Source: JBOFFC01 sp051648405 (lineage in GTDB: Bacteria; Planctomycetota; Planctomycetia; Pirellulales; Lacipirellulaceae). Taken from it: DNA of 25,847 nucleotides. Under the pieces are notes generated by a model, which saw only the letters and a list, made by a program, of their open reading frames with translations, did not search any database and was not told the DNA's origin. Of this stretch, positions 21,978 to 25,847 are shown piece by piece. Positions within the stretch are counted from its first letter, which is position 1. Each line of letters starts with the position of its first letter. The translations under genes and the position numbers were made by a program. Location: positions 1 to 25,847 of the forward strand of contig JBOFFC010000010.1 in NCBI GenBank assembly GCA_051648405.1, read 5' to 3'.

Positions 21978-22135
21978 TTAGCTGCCCGTTGAAGAACGCC
22001 GTCGTGGCGTTTCTCAACTTCGCCAAGCTCACAGCCGAGCCGTTCGCGGCTCGGGAAACCGCGGCGAAAGCGCCACGGTTTCGACGTTGCCTCGGTGTGA
22101 CGACGCAGCCTGTCGAATCGTCAACAGGCTGCTAG
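21978..22135 (+). repeat. 158-bp interspersed element, copy 2
   Basis: It begins TTAGCTGCCCGTTGAAG and ends GTCAACAGGCTGCTAG. It has the same length and orientation as copy 1. It shows the best folds: GTTGAAGAACGCC against GGCGTTTCTCAAC with a GTCGT loop, and CCGAGCCG-TTCG-CGGCTCGG, an 8-bp stem with a TTCG tetraloop. Its last four bases, CTAG, contain the stop codon (TAG, minus strand) of the Gly-rich gene. Confidence 0.92.
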
Positions 22136-22743
22136 CGGCCCGACCGGTGCCCACCGTGCCTGCCGCCGCGAGTCGAAGAGCGATGACCGTTCGAGCAGCC
22201 CCCCCCGCCCGAGAGGCGTCCGTTCCTACGCTGGCCGCTGGAAAGGCCTCCGCAGCCGCAGTGGTCGCCCTGCGTCCCCTGGGCGCCGTAGTATCCGCCA
22301 CCGTGGCTCCCACCACTTTGTTGCCCGCCACCGTAGTGACCGCCACCGTAGCTTCCGCCGCTGTGTTGCCGGCTGTCGTAGTTTCCGCCACCGTAGCTTC
22401 CACCGCTGTGCTGCACTCCGCCGTACTGCCGGCCACCGTAGTAACCGCCCCCGTGGCTCCCACCACTGTGTTGCCCACCGCCGTACTGCCCGCCACCGTA
22501 GTTTCCGCCACCGTAGTTTCCGCCACCGTAGTTTCCGCCACCGTGGCTCCCACCGCTGTGTTGCACTCCGCTGTAGTTTCCGGCGCTGTGGCTCTCGCCC
22601 CCGTCGTGCTCCGTCCGACCTTCAGCGGCATGGTTGCCGATCGAGTTGGCACTGCCGAGTTGGTGGTCACCGGCTTGCGAGGTTGGTGCGGCGCAGAACA
22701 CCGCGTAAGCGGCAGAAATCAAGATTGCGTATGACTTAGCCAT
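22132..22743 (-). CDS. Secreted Gly/Tyr/His/Ser-rich repeat protein
   Basis: A 203-residue exported protein. A signal peptide (MAKSYAILISAAYAVFCAAP, cleavage after SQA) follows the ATG at 22743, which has an AAGGAT ribosome binding site. The mature part is built from short units of the types GGGNY, GGGQYGGG and QHSGGSHGGG, giving a 15-nt DNA period over about 22290-22580. The C-terminal 45 residues switch to Arg-rich sequence with three Cys (two in DHCGCGG, one in GGGGCSNG). Composition is like structural glycine-rich proteins of cell walls and shells, so an extracellular matrix or metal-binding role is possible but unproven. The stop codon comes from the 158-bp element, so the original C-terminus may have been different. 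Confidence 0.75.
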   Translation of the reverse strand: MAKSYAILISAAYAVFCAAPTSQAGDHQLGSANSIGNHAAEGRTEHDGGESHSAGNYSGVQHSGGSHGGGNYGGGNYGGGNYGGGQYGGGQHSGGSHGGGYYGGRQYGGVQHSGGSYGGGNYDSRQHSGGSYGGGHYGGGQQSGGSHGGGYYGAQGTQGDHCGCGGLSSGQRRNGRLSGGGGCSNGHRSSTRGGRHGGHRSGR

Positions 22744-22858
22744 GGTCTGATCCTTTTAATCGCTCATAGACGAAATGTGCGTCGCCCGGGGTCGGGCGAT
22801 TCGCTAACGTGGACGCGCGGGCGGAGCCCTTGGCCGCAGAGCGTGCGTCCTGGAAACG

Positions 22859-22910
22859 AAAAAAGCCGGCCCGCACCGCCGCCAAAAGAGGCTTCGGTCC
22901 GAGTCGGCTT
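22859..22910 (-). terminator. Terminator-like hairpin with T6
   Basis: On the minus strand AAGCCG (22910-22905) pairs with CGGCTT (22868-22863). An inner CCGAAGCC/GGCGGCGG pairing closes on TCTTTT. Six T residues run from 22864 to 22859. It lies about 115 nt before the Gly-rich gene, so it could act as an attenuator or end a short upstream RNA. Confidence 0.5.
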
Positions 22911-22979
22911 ACCGTTCAACGAGGTCCTCGGCGCGCCGAGTTCCTCTTCAACAGGTCTTCCGAGTTGTGAGTCCCTCGC

Positions 22980-23006
22980 AAAAGTCTCCGCCGATGCGGG
23001 GCTTTT
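22980..23006 (-). terminator. Intrinsic terminator candidate behind the mgtE-type gene
   Basis: AAAAGTCTCCGC (22980-22991) pairs with GCGGGGCTTTT (22996-23006) around a CGAT loop, with one bulge and G-T pairs. The A and T runs make it potentially bidirectional. It lies about 100 bp after the stop codon of the transporter gene. Confidence 0.5.
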
Positions 23007-23108
23007 GAGCTCAAGCTACGGAACTCTACGCACAGGGCGGGGCGAGTCAACTATAAAATTGCTTACTTCCCCAATAAAGCTTGGCGAGCGAGAACCGGAC
23101 TGCCCGAC

Positions 23109-24092
23109 TCACTTTAACAGCGCCGAGGCGAGGGTCAGGTAGACCATCAGGGTCACCATGTCGGTCGCTGCCAGGGTAATCGGGCCGGCGGCGATGCGGG
23201 GGTCGGTGCGCAGCACGCTCAGCGTCAGCGGCACCAGCACGCCGAACGTCGTGGCGATCGTCACGGTCGAGGCGATCGTCGTCAGCAAGCAGAGGGCGAG
23301 CGGCGCGTCGCCACGCCACGCGAACGCCGCCGCGGCGACGACCGAAGCGCAGCCGACGCCGAGCATCCCCCCCACCGGGAGCTCGCGCCGCAGCGAGCGG
23401 AAGACGCGCCCCGGCCCGATCGACCCGCGGGCGTGGTGCTCCTGCAGCGTCAGCGTGAGCGCCTGGATGCTCACGCTCTCGGCGAGCGCGAGGACCACGG
23501 GGATGAACACGCTGACCAACACGGCGCGGGCCAGCACCCCCTCGAACATCCCGGCCAGGAACGCGGCCGCCAGCCCCCCCGCGACGTTGCACAGCAGCCA
23601 CGGGAAGCGCCGCGAGAACGCCCCCAGCGAAGTGGCCCGTCGCACCTCCGCCAGGCGGACGCCGATCAACTGGAAGAAGTCGTCCGCTTCTTCCTGCGCA
23701 GCGAGGCCCGTGAGCTCGTTGGTGAAGACCTGCACATCGACCACGCCGACGATCCGTTTCTCGGAATCCACGACCGGGAACGCCAGGTACCGGTGCAGCA
23801 GGAACAGGTCGCACGCGTCGGCGAGCGTGGCCAGCTCGTGGACGCAGACGACGCCGCGCTGCATGATCGAGAGGACCGGCGCGTGGGGATCGGCGAACAG
23901 CAACGACCTCGTCGGGAGCACGCCGACGAGCTTGCCGTCGGCGTTCACGACGTAGAAGTAGAGGAACTGCGAGTCCCCTTTTTGCTCGCGCGCCTGCGCC
24001 ATCGCGTCGGCGACCGACTGGTCGACATCGACGCGGATGAAGTCGCGCCGCGCGTGCTTCAGCACGGGCTCGTCGAGGTGGGCTTGGACCAA
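23109..24092 (-). CDS. MgtE-type magnesium transporter lacking the N domain, with CBS pair
   Basis: A 327-residue inner-membrane protein. Two CBS domains occupy about residues 5-140 (FIRVDVDQSVADAMAQA, FPVVDSEKRIVGVVDVQVF). They are followed by a five-helix MgtE transport domain (FPWLLCNVAGGLAAAFLAGM onward). The helix-5 aspartate region is kept (AAGPITLAATDMVTLMVYL). The pore-lining motif usually written GGNAGTQ is replaced by AESVSIQ. The roughly 130-residue N domain of classic MgtE is missing, so gating by Mg2+ must differ. The start is a TTG at 24092, the only start-like codon between the ATPase stop and the CBS fold; no ribosome binding site supports it. It is last in a three-gene run after STAS and RsbW-like genes. 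Confidence 0.82.
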   Translation of the reverse strand: MVQAHLDEPVLKHARRDFIRVDVDQSVADAMAQAREQKGDSQFLYFYVVNADGKLVGVLPTRSLLFADPHAPVLSIMQRGVVCVHELATLADACDLFLLHRYLAFPVVDSEKRIVGVVDVQVFTNELTGLAAQEEADDFFQLIGVRLAEVRRATSLGAFSRRFPWLLCNVAGGLAAAFLAGMFEGVLARAVLVSVFIPVVLALAESVSIQALTLTLQEHHARGSIGPGRVFRSLRRELPVGGMLGVGCASVVAAAAFAWRGDAPLALCLLTTIASTVTIATTFGVLVPLTLSVLRTDPRIAAGPITLAATDMVTLMVYLTLASALLK

Positions 24093-24127
24093 GAAGCGGC
24101 GGGAGGGTACGCGGGGGGCGGGGGGCG

Positions 24128-24571
24128 TCAGTCGTCGTCGGTGGCCGGCGGGCGGAAGCCGCGGTGCGTCTCGACCGTGATGCGGTTGCCGCGGTCGTTG
24201 AACGACACTTTCTCCATGTACGCTTGGATCAGCAACATCCCGCGGCCGCCGAAGCTTTCGAGGTTCTCGTCGGCCGTGCAGTCCGGGACGGCGTCGAGCC
24301 GGAACCCGGCGCCCTCGTCTTCGACGGACAGGTAGAACCGCTCGGCGCTCGCCCGGGCGTCGGCGCGCACCAGCTTCGAGGCGTCCTCGAGGTTGCCGTG
24401 GCGGATGGCGTTGGTGAGCACCTCCTCGAGCGTCATGAGCACGCCGAAGTGGTCGCGGCCGCTCCACCCCAGGCGTTCGACGGCGCCCACGACCTCGTCC
24501 AGGAACGGCAGGTGCTCGCCCAGGCGGCTAGGGAACTCGACGCGCCGCTCCCACTGCCACTCACCGCTCAT
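24128..24571 (-). CDS. RsbW-like anti-sigma factor / serine kinase (HATPase)
   Basis: A 147-residue GHKL-type ATPase of the RsbW/SpoIIAB group. The N box is TLEEVLTNAIRHGN (about residues 47-60). The G1 box is VEDEGAGF. The G2 region is SFGGRGMLLIQAYMEKVSF. The C-terminal strand is NRITVETHRG. In known systems such proteins bind a sigma factor and phosphorylate the STAS antagonist encoded next to them. The STAS gene lies 43 bp upstream on the same strand, which supports a partner-switching pair. No sigma factor gene is in the window, so the output could be non-sigma. The next gene, the mgtE-type transporter, starts 35 bp downstream. Confidence 0.9.
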   Translation of the reverse strand: MSGEWQWERRVEFPSRLGEHLPFLDEVVGAVERLGWSGRDHFGVLMTLEEVLTNAIRHGNLEDASKLVRADARASAERFYLSVEDEGAGFRLDAVPDCTADENLESFGGRGMLLIQAYMEKVSFNDRGNRITVETHRGFRPPATDDD

Positions 24572-24614
24572 ATTCCGGCGCCTCGGGGGGCGAGGGGGTG
24601 TCGTGGCGCCGGGC

Positions 24615-24968
24615 TCAGAGGATGGCGAGGGCGTCGCTCTCGTCGTCCTTGATCGTGAACAATTTAGTCAACTTTGTGATGGCGAACACCTCGTAGATTT
24701 CCGGCCGGATGTTCGTGAGCATAAGGGCCGTTTTCTTGCCCTTCGCCTTCTTCTCGAAGTTGATCAGCTTCCCGAGCGCGGCGCTCGACAGGAACTCGAC
24801 GGCCCCGAAGTTCAGCACGATCTTCGGCCGGTTGTCGCGCTCGACCAGGGCGTAAAGCTCTTGCCCGAGCTCCTGGATCTCTTGGTCGTCGATGATCTTC
24901 GAGTCGTTGAACGTGACGACCGACACCCCCTTCGACTCCGTGACGGTGATCCTCTGTGGCGTGCTCAT
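24615..24968 (-). CDS. STAS-domain anti-sigma factor antagonist (RsbV/SpoIIAA type)
   Basis: A 117-residue single STAS domain. The signature VEFLSSAALGKLINFEKKAK carries the phosphorylatable serine (Ser61 or Ser62). The N-terminal strands SVVTFNDSKIIDDQEIQELG and the C-terminal FAITKLTKLFTIKDDESDAL are typical. When unphosphorylated it would bind the RsbW-like ATPase encoded next and release that protein's partner. The ATG at 24968 is chosen because the domain starts at once; an upstream start would add Ala/Pro-rich sequence. A strong sigma-70-like promoter lies about 80 bp upstream (25048-25075), so this is the first gene of the operon. Confidence 0.93.
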   Translation of the reverse strand: MSTPQRITVTESKGVSVVTFNDSKIIDDQEIQELGQELYALVERDNRPKIVLNFGAVEFLSSAALGKLINFEKKAKGKKTALMLTNIRPEIYEVFAITKLTKLFTIKDDESDALAIL

Positions 24969-25047
24969 CGGCGGCTTCGTGTTCCCGGTGACGGGCCCCG
25001 CCGGCGCCGGCGCGCGTGCGCCAGACTCGGCCAAGCCTTCTAGGGCG

Positions 25048-25075
25048 ATCCTACCGAGGGGGCGCGGGGTGTCAA
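25048..25075 (-). promoter_or_regulatory. Sigma-70-like promoter for the STAS-ATPase-mgtE operon
   Basis: On the minus strand a perfect TTGACA (25075-25070) is followed by a 16-bp spacer and TAGGAT (25053-25048, four of six -10 consensus bases). The transcript would start near 25041 with a leader of about 73 nt. The spacer is the same length as at the trxA promoter. Confidence 0.55.
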
Positions 25076-25177
25076 CCAGCCCGGGTAACGGGAAAGGGCC
25101 CGCGGGCGTGGGTGAATCCAGCGCACCGACCGGCGAGGTCGCGGCTGGTCGCTCGAATCGGCGGAGAAGCGGCCGCT

Positions 25178-25335
25178 TCAGCCGTCTGTTGATCTTACAG
25201 CAGGCTGCGTCGTCGCGCGGAGGCGACGTCGAAACCGAGGCGCTTACGCCGCGGTTTTGCGAGCCGCGAGCGGCCCGGCCGTGAGCTTGGCGAGGTTGAA
25301 AAGCGCCGCGACGGCGTTCTTCAACAGGCGGTTAG
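25178..25335 (-). repeat. 158-bp interspersed element, copy 3 (inverted)
   Basis: Read on the minus strand it begins CTAACCGCCTGTTGAAGAAC and ends ATCAACAGACGGCTGA. It aligns to copy 2 without gaps (129 of 158 identical by hand count). The TTAG at 25332-25335 supplies the TAA stop of the small membrane protein gene. The CGGGCCG-CTCG-CGGCTCG and GTCGC/GCGAC hairpins are kept, with changes that preserve pairing. Confidence 0.9.
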
Positions 25336-25619
25336 CCCCCGGGCTTCTTCATCGCCAGGCTGTGGAAGAACAGCACCGCCCCGATCGAGATCAAGCACCA
25401 CCCCAGCCAGTCCGGGGGGGTGATCACCTTGGCCGGCAGGTTCGTGGGGATCGGCGGCGTGGCCCCGGCGATCGCCCCCACGGGGTCGGCGCTCGCCTGG
25501 GCGCGCTCCGCCAGGAACCGCGTGGCCTCGGGGGTCAGCACGTAGGCGCTCACCAGGCGGAGCTGCATCCCCAGGAGCACCAGGAAGATCGCCAGGAAGA
25601 AGAACTGGTTGCGATTCAT
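25332..25619 (-). CDS. Small membrane protein with two helices, function unknown
   Basis: A 95-residue protein with two likely membrane helices: residues 5-28 (QFFFLAIFLVLLGMQLRLVS) and residues about 70-88 (WLGWCLISIGAVLFFHSLAM). The loop between them is about 40 residues, Ala/Pro-rich, and carries TPEATRFLAERAQ. The ATG at 25619 is chosen because upstream codons are Arg-rich and unlike the rest. No family was recognised. The TAA stop lies inside copy 3 of the 158-bp element. The 228 bp between this gene and the window end show no gene. Confidence 0.75.
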   Translation of the reverse strand: MNRNQFFFLAIFLVLLGMQLRLVSAYVLTPEATRFLAERAQASADPVGAIAGATPPIPTNLPAKVITPPDWLGWCLISIGAVLFFHSLAMKKPGG

Positions 25620-25847
25620 CTCCACGGCGGCGCTCCCTCGACACTCGGGCGACTGGCTAGAGCGAGGGACGCGCGCCGGACCGCGCTCGGCCGGACCTTC
25701 CCTCCTCGATCTCCACGATCGGCGCCGGCGCCGGGGCGCCTGCACTCCCGCCGCGTTGTGGTCAGAGGCTGACGATCGTCCCGGTTGCAGCGCCACCCCC
25801 GTGACGCCTCGGCAGAAACAAAAAGAGCGGCGGCGCCCCGGGAGTGA

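Larger units (their letters stand above)
22744..23108. other. 365-bp gap with terminators, a hairpin and an AT-rich island
   Basis: No gene is visible. Read on the minus strand in the direction of transcription, it holds a terminator-like hairpin (23006-22980), a palindromic hairpin built on CTCGGCG/CGCCGAG with outer GAGG/CCTC (22946-22921), and a second hairpin ending in six T (22910-22859). About 115 nt of leader then precedes the Gly-rich gene. An AT-rich stretch near 23050-23080 stands out. The arrangement could be terminator plus promoter plus attenuated leader, or an uncharacterised small RNA between the two terminators. Confidence 0.5.

Noticed and set aside
22290..22580. Regular DNA repeats that could suggest a CRISPR array
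   Set aside because: The units are 15-nt coding repeats with no unique spacers of constant length, and no cas genes are present.
22087..22734. Plus-strand open frame of 215 codons opposite the Gly-rich gene
   Set aside because: It has no signal peptide or ribosome binding site, and its Ala/Val/Thr repeats are the antisense of the GGGNY units. The minus frame has a signal peptide and AAGGAT before its start.
24093..24467. N-terminal extension of the mgtE-type frame overlapping the RsbW-like gene
   Set aside because: The frame is open but the translation is Arg/Pro-rich noise opposite a well-supported ATPase frame on the same strand. It does not encode an MgtE N domain.

Overview
The window is about 26 kb of very GC-rich, gene-dense bacterial chromosome. 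It most likely comes from a planctomycete, and my best guess is the order Pirellulales. Four things point there: an exported protein with a PEP-CTERM tail; a second exported protein with an N-terminal LEPR-like motif (SLEHRRMMA); a solitary rsmH outside any recognisable division/cell-wall cluster; and a low frequency of strong Shine-Dalgarno sites. No phylogenetic test was possible, so this is an inference.

Layout. (1) 1-978: the right-hand part of an IS630-family insertion sequence whose transposase is split by a -1 frameshift at an A8 run. Its right end breaks a minus-strand gene for an exported LEPR-type protein. (2) 1.3-3.1 kb: a PEP-CTERM protein and an RluA-type pseudouridine synthase, separated by hairpin-rich repeats. 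(3) 3.4-6.9 kb: a 535-residue coiled-coil protein, thioredoxin, a CNHC-type thioredoxin-like protein and a small bitopic membrane protein. (4) 7.1-9.7 kb: rsmH and queA, divergent around a 600-bp structured gap. (5) 10-12.8 kb: an orphan Flp pilin, then a Nudix-like gene, a cysteine desulfurase and an A-type iron-sulfur carrier on one strand, which suggests a small Fe-S assembly group. (6) 13.2-19.4 kb: one very large secreted alpha-2-macroglobulin-like protein with an intact CTEQ thioester motif, divergent from a polyprenyl-phosphate sugar phosphotransferase (19.6-21.1 kb). (7) 21.2-22.7 kb: a zinc-ribbon protein and a secreted Gly/Tyr/His-rich repeat protein. (8) 23.1-25.0 kb: an apparent operon of a STAS anti-anti-sigma factor, an RsbW-like ATPase and an MgtE-type transporter without the N domain. 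(9) 25.3-25.6 kb: a small two-helix membrane protein.

The most unusual content lies between the genes. A 158-bp element occurs three times (6945-7102, 21978-22135, and inverted at 25178-25335). All copies are exactly the same length and align without gaps. They have inverted-repeat ends and three conserved internal hairpins, and each sits directly behind a minus-strand stop codon; in two cases the repeat's terminal YTAG supplies the stop. A second pattern is a set of unrelated-looking intergenic repeats that share a 7-nt period (3146-3173, 3407-3441, 12951-12978, 13191-13204, 21071-21098 and 21130-21164). There are also paired GC hairpin repeats (3246-3345 and 13006-13161), a perfect 34-bp palindrome (21904-21937), an 11-bp G run 20 bp upstream of the PEP-CTERM gene, and an attenuator-like triple repeat between trxA and the coiled-coil gene.

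No CRISPR array, tRNA, rRNA or complete biosynthetic or defence cluster was found. The protein-coding genes are mostly housekeeping or cell-envelope genes.
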